A stretch of DNA of 64,000 nucleotides from Archangium sp. (GCA_030695565.1 JAUYRZ010000064.1:35284-99283), one strand, 5' to 3'; counted from the stretch's first letter, positions 47,794-56,334 are shown. Made by a program: numbers and translations. The notes: generated by a model not told the origin, from the letters alone.

Positions 47794-48615
47794 ATGGAAC
47801 TTGCGCCCACGGTGCTGGACTGGCTGAAGGAGCAGGTCGCGCACGCGAGGCGCCGGCCCGTTCTGGCAGGTCTGAGTGCGCCGCAAGGTGCGGGCAAAAC
47901 CACCCTCGTCGGCAAGCTCGTTCCCCTGCTCGCAGCGCACGGTGTTCGCGCCGTCGCGCTGTCGATCGATGACTTCTATCTTCGTCGTGAAGAACAGGTG
48001 CAGCTGGCCGCGGCGAATCCTGGCAATCCGTATCTGGAACATCGCGGCTACCCGGGTACGCACGACGTCGAGCTGGGGGCGCGAACGCTCACGGCGCTGC
48101 TGCAAGGCGCAGAGGTCGAACTGCCTCGCTACGACAAGACGGCGCATGGAGGGCGTGGTGATCGCAGCCCGCGAGGCGAACGGGTGCAGGGGCGCTTCGA
48201 TGTCGTGCTGCTCGAGGGGTGGATGCTCGGCTTCACGCCGGTGCCGGCGGTGGATCCGCTTCTCGAGGTGATCAACCAGAAGCTCACCGCGTACGAGGCC
48301 TGGTACCGGCTGATCGACGTGATGGTGTGTTTGCGCGCTGAGGATCCGCGCTTCGTCTTGCGCTGGCGCACCGAGGCTGAAGACAAGGTGCGCGCGAGTG
48401 GAAAGCCTGCGCTTTCACCTGCCGCCATCGAGGACTACGTGCGGCGGTTTCTGCCTGCGTATGAGAAGTACGCGGCGACGGTGGCTTCAGGGCGATGGAG
48501 CCCGGAGAGGCAACTCGTGTTCACGCTCGACGTGGAGAGGTCCGCTCGGCCCTCACCCCAACCCTCTCCCGAAGGGCCCGAAGGGAGAGGGGGCTCCTCG
48601 TTCAACCCGGCGTGA
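47794..48615 (+). CDS. P-loop kinase, D-glycerate 3-kinase-like
   Basis: A 273-residue kinase. Walker A lies in GLSAPQGAGKTTLVGK (K35, T36), followed by VRAVALSIDDFYLRREEQ, NPYLEHRGYPGTHD and ELPRYDKTAHGGRGDR, the pattern of the plant-type glycerate 3-kinase / yeast Tda10 group of the uridine-kinase-like superfamily. It likely phosphorylates D-glycerate or a similar small hydroxy-acid. The C-terminal ~25 residues (RPSPQPSPEGPEGRGGSS) are encoded by a REP-like element and are not expected in the family, so the natural end has probably been extended. Its 3' end overlaps the convergent TetR gene by 14 bp. Confidence 0.85.
   Translation: MELAPTVLDWLKEQVAHARRRPVLAGLSAPQGAGKTTLVGKLVPLLAAHGVRAVALSIDDFYLRREEQVQLAAANPGNPYLEHRGYPGTHDVELGARTLTALLQGAEVELPRYDKTAHGGRGDRSPRGERVQGRFDVVLLEGWMLGFTPVPAVDPLLEVINQKLTAYEAWYRLIDVMVCLRAEDPRFVLRWRTEAEDKVRASGKPALSPAAIEDYVRRFLPAYEKYAATVASGRWSPERQLVFTLDVERSARPSPQPSPEGPEGRGGSSFNPA
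48550..48593. repeat. REP-like element inside the 3' end of the kinase gene
   Basis: CCCTCACCCCAACCCTCTCC .. GAAGGGCCCGAAGGGAGAGGG, a typical copy, read through in frame as PSPQPSPEGPEGRG at the C-terminus of the glycerate-kinase-like protein. Confidence 0.85.
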
Positions 48616-49186
48616 GCAGCCTTCGCAACGTCTCCTGCACCACCGCGCTCGCCCGCTTCACCGACAAGCCCTGGGTGCGTCGCAGTGAATCCCAGAACGC
48701 ACCGGAAGTGGTCGCGTCCGCCGACTCGAGCGCCCACGCCTCCTGCTTGCCGAGCTCGTCGGCGAACACCCGCTGCAGCTCCTTGCGGCGCTGACGGCCC
48801 ACTTCTTTGAACGCCGAAGAGATGGCCTCGAACCGGCCTTCCGCCGAGCGGCCGAGCTGCCTGATGGCCACGCTGGTCTCCAGCGCGAGGGTGCGTGCCG
48901 AGACGAAGCTCGCGAGGCGCTCCTCGAAGCTGCCGCTGGTGACGGCCGGCTCGACCGAAAGCAACCGCGCGAGGTGCTTCTCTGCCAGCGCCGCCAACAG
49001 CTGCTCGCGGGTGTTGAAGTGTTGAGCGATCGACCGCAACGCCACGCCGGCACGTTCAGCGATCTCAGACGCGGTCGGCTCGGGCCGGCCTTCGTCGATC
49101 AACTCCAACAAGGCCTCGAGAATGCGGGCACGCGTTCGCACCGCCCGAAGCCGCCGACCATCCACTGGAAGCGCAACGCTGCTCAT
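48602..49186 (-). CDS. TetR-family transcriptional regulator
   Basis: A 194-residue regulator, start at ATG 49186 (MSSVALPVDGRR); an in-frame start at 49222 is less likely. The N-terminal HTH is clear: TRARILEALLELIDEG, ASEIAERAGVALRSIAQHFNTREQLLAALAEKHL. The C-terminal ligand domain is helical and unassigned. It is 68 bp away from, and divergent to, the twin Cys-rich lipoprotein genes, which may be its targets, though no operator palindrome is obvious in the gap. Its 3' end overlaps the kinase gene. Confidence 0.9.
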   Translation of the reverse strand: MSSVALPVDGRRLRAVRTRARILEALLELIDEGRPEPTASEIAERAGVALRSIAQHFNTREQLLAALAEKHLARLLSVEPAVTSGSFEERLASFVSARTLALETSVAIRQLGRSAEGRFEAISSAFKEVGRQRRKELQRVFADELGKQEAWALESADATTSGAFWDSLRRTQGLSVKRASAVVQETLRRLLTPG

Positions 49187-49254
49187 GGAGGGACACACTA
49201 CACAGCGCGTTTGCCCACTCAACGGCGTTTCCCGGATCGGTTAGGGTCCGGCCC

Positions 49255-49752
49255 ATGCGTTGGATTGGGGTGGTGATGGTGATGGGGTTGGGCTGCGTTC
49301 AGCCGCTGGCGAACGAACTGCAGGACAACGCTGCGCTCTCAGCCGAGCCGGATCCCTGCTGGTGGGACGGCGCCGGCGCAGGGCTCTGCTTCGCCGAGCG
49401 TGGTACCGTGTTCGATGGAACCGCGTGCCGCACCGTGTGCATGCAGTCACTCGTCATTCGCAGCGCCGTCTTCCAGAACGAGGCGGACTGCGCACGGGCG
49501 TGTCCCTGCGAGCTGTCCAAGCTGACGCTGAGCGGGCCCGGTGCAGGACCCTTCGAGGCCGCCGGCCGATGTGACGAGTTGGTGGCCTTTACCGATTCAC
49601 CCGGCGTTCCGCTCTGGGCTGGAGCGCCGTGCTCTGGAGATCGCTGTTCGCTCACGGTGGACGGGCGCTCGCTCGATCGCCGTTCACTCTCCGCCGCGTG
49701 CCGCGCGAGCGCACTGCCGCAGGTGCGCGAAGTCACCTGCATCACCCGATGA
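49255..49752 (+). CDS. Twelve-cysteine lipoprotein, copy 1
   Basis: A 165-residue lipoprotein (RWIGVVMVMGLGC, lipobox at C14). The mature part has twelve cysteines, beginning DPCWWDGAGAGLC and ending SAACRASALPQVREVTC, enough for six disulfides. No known domain is recognised. The next gene is a paralogue with the cysteines in the same order, and the two overlap by four bases (ATGA). An extracytoplasmic binding or inhibitor-like role is possible but not shown. Confidence 0.8.
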   Translation: MRWIGVVMVMGLGCVQPLANELQDNAALSAEPDPCWWDGAGAGLCFAERGTVFDGTACRTVCMQSLVIRSAVFQNEADCARACPCELSKLTLSGPGAGPFEAAGRCDELVAFTDSPGVPLWAGAPCSGDRCSLTVDGRSLDRRSLSAACRASALPQVREVTCITR

Positions 49753-50294
49753 GAGCGCTCCTCGCCCTGGCGCTGGTGACCACCGGTTGTTTGCGACCGG
49801 TGGTGGACGAGGTGGACGCGGGCGTCGAGGCGCAGACCGATGCCGGACGTCAGGTGATGGGAAGAGACGCTTCGGTCCCAGCCCCTGAATACGATCCCTG
49901 TGTCTGGGATGGGGTCACCGAGGGCGTTTGTATCGAAGACACCGCGTACGTTTTCGACGGCACGAGCTGCAGGCCAATCTGCGGCCCGCATGCGCGCTTC
50001 GGGCGACCAGGCGTCTTCGCCAGCCTCTCGGAGTGCCGCAGCACCTGCCCCTGCCAGCCAGAGAAATTCGTGGGCTTCGAACTCGGCTTCTTCTGCGACG
50101 CGCTCATCGCCGTGGCTTCCGGTGGCGATGCGGGACCGACCTGTGGGCCCCCATCTCGGACGGAAGGGATGAGCTATCAAGACTGCCTCCTGCCCTACAC
50201 CCCGTATTGGATCGATCGACGCGCGCTCGCCGTCGCCTGCAGGGCAAGCGCCTTGCCCGAGGTGGAGGCCATCTTCTGCTTCGTCGAACTCTGA
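49749..50294 (+). CDS. Twelve-cysteine lipoprotein, copy 2
   Basis: A 181-residue lipoprotein. The ATG at 49749 overlaps the upstream TGA, and a lipobox follows (LALVTTGC). After an acidic linker (DEVDAGVEAQTDAG) the mature domain starts DPCVWDGVTEGVC and ends AVACRASALPEVEAIFC, parallel to copy 1, with twelve cysteines in matching order. A longer frame beginning at 49629 is in a different frame of copy 1 and is rejected. The pair arose by tandem duplication and has diverged widely outside the cysteines. Confidence 0.8.
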   Translation: MRALLALALVTTGCLRPVVDEVDAGVEAQTDAGRQVMGRDASVPAPEYDPCVWDGVTEGVCIEDTAYVFDGTSCRPICGPHARFGRPGVFASLSECRSTCPCQPEKFVGFELGFFCDALIAVASGGDAGPTCGPPSRTEGMSYQDCLLPYTPYWIDRRALAVACRASALPEVEAIFCFVEL

Positions 50295-50365
50295 GCATCA
50301 ACGATGTGTCTCCTCTCTGATCTGAGAGAAGCTGCGCGCTCCTCATTTCCCCCGGAGCCTCATCC

Positions 50366-51010
50366 ATGCGTTTTGCCGTTCTGCTGCTGGCCGCCACCCT
50401 CTCGTTCTCCGTCTTCGCGCAGGCTCCCGCCGGAAAGGGCCAGGAGAAGGCCGCCGTGAAGAAGGAAGAGGCCGCGGCAAAGAAGGAAGAGGAGAAGGAA
50501 GAAGTCGCGGTGAAGAAGGAAGTGACCAGGGAAGACAAGGCCGCCGCCAGGGCCGCACGTGACGAGAAGAAGAAGGCGTCGAAGGGCAAGGCTGACGAGC
50601 GCAAGAAGGCCGCGGGCGAGAAGGTCGCCGCTGCCAAGGCCGCCGCGAAGACCAAGGCCGACGAGTCGAAGGCCGCCAACAAGGCGCTCGTCTCCACCGT
50701 GAAAGAGGAGTGGTCGAAGAAGGTCGGCGCCGCCAAGGCCGCCGCTGCACAGGCCGCTGCCGACGCGAAGACCAAGAAGGACGCTCCGTCAAAGGCCGCC
50801 GCCGCGAAGGCGAACGCCGAAGTGAAGCGCGCCACCGCGCTGGCCGCCGCCGAGCAGAACAAGGCCGAAGCGCAGGCCGCCGCGAACAACGCGAAGACCG
50901 CGGCCGACGCGAAGCTCGAGCAGGCGATCGCCGACGCTGACGCCGCTGCCGAGAAGGCGAACGCCGACGCCGACCGCGAGACGGAAGACGCCGACACCGA
51001 CGCGAACTGA
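50366..51010 (+). CDS. Exported Lys/Ala-rich, histone-H1-like helical protein
   Basis: A 214-residue protein with a signal peptide (RFAVLLLAATLSFSVFAQ). The mature part is almost only Ala, Lys, Glu and Asp, in heptad-like helical stretches (EEAAAKKEEEKEEVAVKKE, KAAGEKVAAAKAAAKTKAD), resembling the C-terminal tails of histone H1-like proteins but exported. The last 40 residues turn acidic (ADADAAAEKANADADRETED). It probably forms long helices or coiled coils in the envelope. Function unknown. It stands 71 bp after the twin lipoproteins on the same strand. Confidence 0.8.
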   Translation: MRFAVLLLAATLSFSVFAQAPAGKGQEKAAVKKEEAAAKKEEEKEEVAVKKEVTREDKAAARAARDEKKKASKGKADERKKAAGEKVAAAKAAAKTKADESKAANKALVSTVKEEWSKKVGAAKAAAAQAAADAKTKKDAPSKAAAAKANAEVKRATALAAAEQNKAEAQAAANNAKTAADAKLEQAIADADAAAEKANADADRETEDADTDAN

Positions 51011-51018
51011 AGTCGCTC

Positions 51019-51423
51019 TTAAGGCGCGCGGTCCTTCCCCAATGTCCAGGCGGGAGGATCGCTCGCTGGGAAGCTCTCGGCGGACGCTTCGTCGACCCGG
51101 TCCCTGCCGTCTCCGCCTGAGGCACCGTGTCGAACGGCGGCGGGCGTGGGACTGACCGGCGCCTTCGCGCGCACGGGTGGATCGCCCAGGGCGAGGTTCC
51201 ACGAAGAGTGCTCGGTGGTCGGTGACCAGCCCAGCGTCGCGTGTTCGATGGCCTTGCTCGCAGGTTCAGGCCGGCGGAAGTGCTGCTGCGCGTGCTTCAC
51301 CGAAAGGGCCGGCGCATCGCTCGCGGGGAAACTTTCCCGTAGCGCTTCGTCGAGTGCGTCTTCGTCTTCGATGCTCGGCTGCGAAGGCCGGGGCGGCGGA
51401 ACGTCTTGCTGGGCAGAGATCAT
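51019..51423 (-). CDS. Small protein with two ESFPASD motifs
   Basis: A 134-residue soluble protein, ATG at 51423 (MISAQQDVPPPRPSQPS). Two copies of the motif D-E-A-x-x-ESFPASDxPA occur, one near residues 25-40 (DEALRESFPASDAPA) and one near the C-terminus (DEASAESFPASDPPAW), joined by a less conserved linker. Single copies of this motif occur in small uncharacterised proteins of many proteobacteria. Function unknown. Convergent with the Lys/Ala-rich gene, leaving 8 bp. Confidence 0.72.
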   Translation of the reverse strand: MISAQQDVPPPRPSQPSIEDEDALDEALRESFPASDAPALSVKHAQQHFRRPEPASKAIEHATLGWSPTTEHSSWNLALGDPPVRAKAPVSPTPAAVRHGASGGDGRDRVDEASAESFPASDPPAWTLGKDRAP

Positions 51424-51621
51424 GACGGCTCCTCTCCCCCCTCGTAACCAGCGGGTGTGAGCCCAACCGCCCGACTTCCTCCGCCCCTCACCCGATAGGG
51501 CAGCACGCGCGGTACGGTCCGGCGTGCTGCCGAGTTCGACCATCTCCTTGATCCGACGTCCTTGTGCCTTCTTGGTTTGACAAACTTGACTGCTCGGACG
51601 AAGGGCGGGAGGGAACGGTTG

Positions 51622-52662
51622 GTGAAACAGGGTCTCGGAAGTTCGACGGCAGGTCTCTTGGTGGTCGCGCTGTCGTCATGCAGCGTGCATCAGGACGACT
51701 GGGCCCGGGAATTCGGCATCGCGCTCTGCAGGCATGAGCAGCAGTGTGGCACCGTCTCGATGTCGATTGATTGCACCCGTCCGCGCTACTGGAGCGAATT
51801 CCCCGAGGAGCTCTGGGCCGTTCGCGAAGGGGCCGTCAGGTACTCTCCGGGCGACGCGCGTCGCTGCATCGATCTGCTTGCGACGACCGGTTGTATCAAC
51901 GACCTCAAGCATCGTGTCTTGCTATCGACGGAGTGCCAAGCCACCTTCAAGGGCCAGTTGGCGGAAGGAGAGCCCTGTCGGGCGTCGCGCGTAGTTGACG
52001 TGTGCGCTCCCGGTTTGAGGTGCACCCCAGGCCAACAGTCCCCGGCGTGTGGAGTCTGCGTTCCGGTCGCCCGTGCCGGCGAAGAGCACGGCAGTTTGTT
52101 TCGCGCAGGCAACGACAATTTCTACCGCAAGGCTTGCGACGTCGGATTGTTCCCTGTCTCAGATGGTGGAGGTCCGACTGGCGTCTGCCGACCACGCGCA
52201 TCGTTAGGTGCGTCCTGCAGTGGTCGCCACTTGTGTCTCGAAGGGTTGGACTGCAGTTCGGGGGGGCGCGAGGTGGGCACCTGCATCAGCCCTTCTCCGC
52301 CCATAGCGGGCGAGGGCGACATCGGAGAAGCCTGTCGAACGGCGCCGGGTAGGCGGCCGTGGTGTGCATGGCCCGCAAACTGTGACCACACCTGCTGGAG
52401 CGCGCCGCTGATCTTGCCGCCCGATGCGGGCGCAATTGGTGAGGGTTGCGCCTGCCTCGACGATACTCCCAGGGTCGGCGAAGCATGCGAACGCGGCCGC
52501 TACTGCGAGCTCGACGCCAGCTGCATCAACGGCATCTGTACCCTGCCGCCGGCGCCGTCGGGGCAAGTTGGAGACTCCTGCGCCTCAGGATGCGTCGCAG
52601 GCCTCGTGTGTCGCGAGGACGATGTCTGCCAACCTTACTTCTCCAGCTGTCGATCGCGCTGA
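51622..52662 (+). CDS. Cys-rich lipoprotein (Dickkopf/EGF-like modules)
   Basis: A 346-residue lipoprotein. The GTG at 51622 is chosen because GGGAGGG lies about 8 bases upstream and the signal then has the right length (KQGLGSSTAGLLVVALSSC); a start at 51562 would add 20 residues before it. The mature protein contains more than 20 cysteines in short modules such as CTPGQQSPACGVCVP, CSGRHLCLEGLDCSSGG, CELDASCINGICTLP and CVAGLVCREDDVCQP, the style typical of myxobacterial surface lipoproteins. No enzyme motif. Between 51424 and 51621 nothing else is seen. Confidence 0.82.
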   Translation: MKQGLGSSTAGLLVVALSSCSVHQDDWAREFGIALCRHEQQCGTVSMSIDCTRPRYWSEFPEELWAVREGAVRYSPGDARRCIDLLATTGCINDLKHRVLLSTECQATFKGQLAEGEPCRASRVVDVCAPGLRCTPGQQSPACGVCVPVARAGEEHGSLFRAGNDNFYRKACDVGLFPVSDGGGPTGVCRPRASLGASCSGRHLCLEGLDCSSGGREVGTCISPSPPIAGEGDIGEACRTAPGRRPWCAWPANCDHTCWSAPLILPPDAGAIGEGCACLDDTPRVGEACERGRYCELDASCINGICTLPPAPSGQVGDSCASGCVAGLVCREDDVCQPYFSSCRSR

Positions 52663-52723
52663 AGCTGAGCGCTCCCTTACGACCCCCCCCGGAGACGCGG
52701 TCGAGCAGCGCCGGACCGCCCCA

Positions 52724-54505
52724 TTACTTGTTGGGATCGCCCGATAAAGCAGCGCGGTCCGCTTCGAACAAGCGCTCGAGTTCTTCCCGCGCAGTGTTCG
52801 CCTTCTTCTGCAGCGAGGCTTGATCGCCGCGCAGCACGTAGGTCTCGGCGAGCAGCTTCTCGTCGAGGTCGCGGAAGATCTCCATGGTGCGATGCGCTTC
52901 GCTGAAGGGCAGCCCCAGCTGCTGCAGCACGGTGCGGGTCATGTCGACGCTGGCCGCAAACGTCTCGCGGAAGAGCAGCTCGACCCCCACGGCCTTGATC
53001 TCGTACGCGTGCTGACGGTTGCGGGCGCGCGCCACGATGATCAGATGGGGAAAGTGTTTCTGCACCGTGCGAACGGTTTCCATCGAGGCCTTCACGTCAT
53101 CGATGGCGACCACGAACACGCGCGCTTTCGCGGCGCCTGCGGCCTCGAGCAGCTCCAGGCGCGAGGCGTCTCCGTAGAAGACCTTGTTGCCGAAGCGGCG
53201 CACGAAGTCGACGTGGTCGGGGCTGGCGTCGAGGGCCACGAAACGAATCTTGCGCGCCGACAACACGCGGCCGACCACCTGCCCTACGCGGCCGAAGCCG
53301 GCGATCAACACCGGCTGCTCGTCGCTCTGGTCGATCTTGTCGAAGGCGCGCGTCGAGGCGGTCACCAGCCGCGGGGCGATGAAGCGTTCGAACAACGCGA
53401 AGAAGAGCGGCGTGGTGGCCAGCGAGGCGCCCACGATGAAGACCACCAGGTGATCCAGCTCCGTGGTGACCAGCTGGCGATCGAACGCGAGCTTCACCAC
53501 CACGAAGGCGAACTCACCGCCTTGTGAAGTCGAGATGGCCAGGCGAATCGCCGCCAGCCGATCCTTCGTGCGCCACATGCCGATGCCGAAGAGCACCGCG
53601 CCCTTGAGCAGCACCAGGCCGAGCACCAGGCCCACCATCATCGCCGGGTGATCCGCCGCGAGCCTCAAGTTGATCGACATGCCGACCGACATGAAGAAGA
53701 GCCCCAGCAAGAGGCCCTTGAAAGGCGCGATGTCGGCCTCCAACTCATGGCGGTACTCCGAGTCGGCCAGCAGCACGCCCGCGAGGAACGCGCCCAGCGT
53801 GGCGGACAGCCCGATGAGCTCCATCACCAGGGCCGTGCCCGCCACCACCAGCAGCGCGCTCGCAGTGAACAGCTCGGGCACGTGCAGCCCGGCGATGGCC
53901 TTCAACACCGGGCGCAGCACCACGCGGCTGGCCACCACCAACACGGCGAAGGTGCCCAGCACCTTGAGAAGGCCCATCCAGCTGGTGCCTTCACTCGCGC
54001 CCGCCAACACCGGCACCAGCGCGAGAAACGGAATGGCCGCCACGTCTTGAAACAGCAGGATGCCGAACGCGATGCGGCCGTGTTGCGCGGCGAGTTGGTT
54101 GCGCTCAGCCAGCGCCTGCACGGCCAGCGCAGTCGAGGAGAGCGAGAAGGCGAAGCCCAAGATGAAGGCGGTGACCGGCGGCAGCTTCATCAAGACCAAG
54201 ATGATCGTGATGACTGCGGTGGTGGCACCCATCTGCACGCTGCCCAGGCCGAAGACGTGGCCACGCATGGCCCAGAGTCGGGTCGGTTGCAGCTCGAGAC
54301 CGATGACGAAGAGCAACAGCACCACGCCCAGCTCAGAGGCGCGCATCACCGATTCGACGTCACCGACCAGCTTGAGCCCCGACGGGCCGATGGCGATGCC
54401 GGCCACCAGGTAACCCAGCACCGCGCCCAGGCCGAACCGCTTGAACAACGCCACGCCGATGACGGCCGCGACGAGGAAGATGACGGCGTCGTGAATCAAA
54501 GACAT
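52724..54505 (-). CDS. CPA2-family cation/proton antiporter with RCK (TrkA-N) domain, Kef-like
   Basis: A 593-residue transporter from ATG 54505 (MSLIHDAVIF; an ATG four codons upstream is possible). Twelve or so helices fill residues ~1-385, with FGLGAVLGYLVAGIAIGPSGL, ELGVVLLLFVIGLELQPTRL, FSLSSTALAVQALAE and GAFLAGVLLADSEYRHELE, as in KefB/KefC. A TrkA-N domain follows: VLIAGFGRVGQVVGRVLSA (Rossmann glycine pattern), KVFYGDASRLELLEAAGA. The end is a short helical tail. It likely exchanges K+ or Na+ for protons under control of a bound nucleotide or glutathione-type ligand. Confidence 0.93.
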   Translation of the reverse strand: MSLIHDAVIFLVAAVIGVALFKRFGLGAVLGYLVAGIAIGPSGLKLVGDVESVMRASELGVVLLLFVIGLELQPTRLWAMRGHVFGLGSVQMGATTAVITIILVLMKLPPVTAFILGFAFSLSSTALAVQALAERNQLAAQHGRIAFGILLFQDVAAIPFLALVPVLAGASEGTSWMGLLKVLGTFAVLVVASRVVLRPVLKAIAGLHVPELFTASALLVVAGTALVMELIGLSATLGAFLAGVLLADSEYRHELEADIAPFKGLLLGLFFMSVGMSINLRLAADHPAMMVGLVLGLVLLKGAVLFGIGMWRTKDRLAAIRLAISTSQGGEFAFVVVKLAFDRQLVTTELDHLVVFIVGASLATTPLFFALFERFIAPRLVTASTRAFDKIDQSDEQPVLIAGFGRVGQVVGRVLSARKIRFVALDASPDHVDFVRRFGNKVFYGDASRLELLEAAGAAKARVFVVAIDDVKASMETVRTVQKHFPHLIIVARARNRQHAYEIKAVGVELLFRETFAASVDMTRTVLQQLGLPFSEAHRTMEIFRDLDEKLLAETYVLRGDQASLQKKANTAREELERLFEADRAALSGDPNK

Positions 54506-54540
54506 GGGCGCCTCCATCTCACGAAATCGAGACGAAGTGA

Positions 54541-54580
54541 GCCCTCACCCCGACCCTCTCCCTCGCGGGGGAGAGGGAGA
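54541..54580. repeat. REP-like palindromic element
   Basis: GCCCTCACCCCGACCCTCTC then CCTCGCGGGGGAGAGGGAGA: a clean copy with a nearly perfect CTCTCCC/GGGAGAG stem. It lies just 3' of the bdhA-like gene and 5' of the antiporter gene on the minus strand. Confidence 0.88.
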
Positions 54581-54584
54581 CAAG

Positions 54585-55349
54585 TCAGTGAGCCAGCCAG
54601 CCCGCATCCATCTGCTGCGCGGTGCCGGTGATGCTCCAGGCGCCTTCGCCACACAAGAAGGTCGCCAGCTGCGCGACCTCTTCGGGCTCGATCAACCGCT
54701 TGATGGCGTTCTGGGTGAGCAACACCTTCTCGAGCACTTCGTTCTCGGGAATGCCGTGCGCCTTCGACTGGTCGGCCAGCTGCTTCTCCACCAGCGGCGT
54801 GCGCACGTAGCTGGGGCAGATGGCGTTGCAGGTGATGTTGCGGCTGCGCGCACCGGCCTCGAGGGCGACCACCTTGGTGAGGCCCATCATGCCGTGCTTG
54901 GCCGAGACGTACGCGCTCTTGAACGGCGAGGCGATGAGGCCGTGCACCGAGGAGACGTTGATGATGCGGCCCCAGCTGCGCTCGTACATGCCGGGCAACA
55001 CCGCCTGGATCAGCTGGAACGGCGCGGTCAACATCACCTGGATCAACAGGTCCCACTTCGCCTGCTCGAACTTCTCGATGGGGCTCACGTGCTGCAGGCC
55101 CGCGTTGTTCACCAGCACGTCGAGGGGGCCCGCTTCACGTGCGAGCTGGGCGACGGCGTCTTGTTTCGAGAGGTCGGCAGCGAGGCAGCGCACGGCGGGC
55201 AGCGCGCCGTACACCTCAGCGAGCCGGGTGGCCGACATGTCGCTGGCGATCACCTGCATGCCCTGCGCGTGGAACTCGTGAACGATGGCGAGGCCAATGC
55301 CCGACGCCGCACCGGTGACCAGCGCGCGCTTCTTCTCGAGGGTCTTCAC
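54585..55349 (-). CDS. bdhA: 3-hydroxybutyrate dehydrogenase (SDR family)
   Basis: A 254-residue short-chain dehydrogenase starting at GTG 55349, which overlaps the TGA of the upstream hydrolase gene (GTGA). The NAD site is ALVTGAASGIGLAIV, then LDVLVNNAGLQHVSPIE. The catalytic Ser is in IINVSSVHGLIASPFKSAY and Tyr/Lys in AYVSAKHGMMG. The C-terminal SITGTAQQMDAGWLAH is characteristic of 3-hydroxybutyrate dehydrogenases, which oxidise D-3-hydroxybutyrate to acetoacetate. The GntP permease divergent from the hydrolase fits uptake of the same substrate. Confidence 0.92.
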   Translation of the reverse strand: MKTLEKKRALVTGAASGIGLAIVHEFHAQGMQVIASDMSATRLAEVYGALPAVRCLAADLSKQDAVAQLAREAGPLDVLVNNAGLQHVSPIEKFEQAKWDLLIQVMLTAPFQLIQAVLPGMYERSWGRIINVSSVHGLIASPFKSAYVSAKHGMMGLTKVVALEAGARSRNITCNAICPSYVRTPLVEKQLADQSKAHGIPENEVLEKVLLTQNAIKRLIEPEEVAQLATFLCGEGAWSITGTAQQMDAGWLAH

Positions 55350-56218
55350 GTGAGCAGCTCCTGCACCGCCTGCGCGGTGAGTGGGTGGTTCATCACGCCG
55401 TAGTGATTGGCGGGCACTTCGACTGAACGGGAGCGCGTGGCCACCGAGAGGAACGCGTCGCGATCGGCCTCGGTGATGATATCGGCGCCCGGCATGAACG
55501 GATGGCCCGCGCGAATGAGCAACGTCTGGCAGACCACGTGAGGCCACAGCGCGCGCACGTCGGTGGTGGCGGCGTAGGTGAGATCTTCGATGACCGCGTC
55601 TTTGGAAGCGCGCTGGCACACGCCGCCTTCGGTCTCGACCAGATCTTCCCGGTAGTGCGCTTCCCAGAAGTCGCTCCAGGGCACCACGCCGACGCCCTTC
55701 ACCAGCGCGAGGAACGCGTCGACCGAGGGGTAGACCACCCCCAGCCGCTGCGCCGCTCCCATGATCGGAGGCATGGCGCGCGCATCAGGCACGCCCACTG
55801 CGTCGATGAGCACCAGGTTCCGCACGCGCAGCGGCGCGAGCTTCATCAAGGTCAGCCCCACGAAGGCGCCCATGCTGTGACCGATGAAGTCGAAACGTTC
55901 GGTGCCCAGCGCATCGGCGGCCGCCAGCACGTCGCGCGCGTGGGCTTCCCAACCGTGGGTTCCGTTCTTCCCCGGCGCGCTGCGCCCCCGGCCCCTCAAG
56001 TCGAGCGCCACCAGGTTGCGGCCCAGCTCGGCCACCGCGGGCCCGAGCATGCCGAAGGTGAAGCAGTTCGCTGAGAGGCCTGGAACGCCGAGGGCGAGCG
56101 GCTTGCCCACCTCGCCGTGCACACGCGCCCGCAAGGTGCCTGAAGGCAACGAAAGAAAACGATCCACACCGGGGGACACAGGGCCTGCGTTCACCCGCTG
56201 CGGATAGCAGCAATCCAT
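55346..56218 (-). CDS. Alpha/beta hydrolase, probably part of the 3-hydroxybutyrate operon
   Basis: About 290 residues, ATG at 56218 (a start five codons upstream or a GTG about eight codons downstream are possible). The fold is clear: ALGVPGLSANCFTFGM, NLVALDLRGRGRSAPG (after strand 4), the nucleophile elbow FIGHSMGAFVGL, and a likely catalytic His in VPANHYGVMNH. The stop overlaps the GTG start of the dehydrogenase, so the two are coupled. In this context it could hydrolyse 3-hydroxybutyrate oligomers or esters to feed the dehydrogenase, but the family is too broad to be sure. There is no signal peptide. Confidence 0.85.
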   Translation of the reverse strand: MDCCYPQRVNAGPVSPGVDRFLSLPSGTLRARVHGEVGKPLALGVPGLSANCFTFGMLGPAVAELGRNLVALDLRGRGRSAPGKNGTHGWEAHARDVLAAADALGTERFDFIGHSMGAFVGLTLMKLAPLRVRNLVLIDAVGVPDARAMPPIMGAAQRLGVVYPSVDAFLALVKGVGVVPWSDFWEAHYREDLVETEGGVCQRASKDAVIEDLTYAATTDVRALWPHVVCQTLLIRAGHPFMPGADIITEADRDAFLSVATRSRSVEVPANHYGVMNHPLTAQAVQELLT

Positions 56219-56282
56219 GTTGCGGCGCAACATTCAGCGGGGACATCAAGCGGTAGACCAGTTGCTGCACTGCAACACCTGG

Positions 56283-56316
56283 CTCCCTCTCCCCGCTTCG
56301 TCGCAGGGAGAGGGAG
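56283..56316. repeat. REP-like palindromic element upstream of the GntP-family gene
   Basis: CTCCCTCTCCCCGCTTCGTC then GCAGGGAGAGGGAG, about 20 bases before the permease start and so inside its leader. It could fold in the mRNA next to the ribosome binding site. Confidence 0.85.
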
Positions 56317-56334
56317 CGACTAAGGTGCGGCGCG

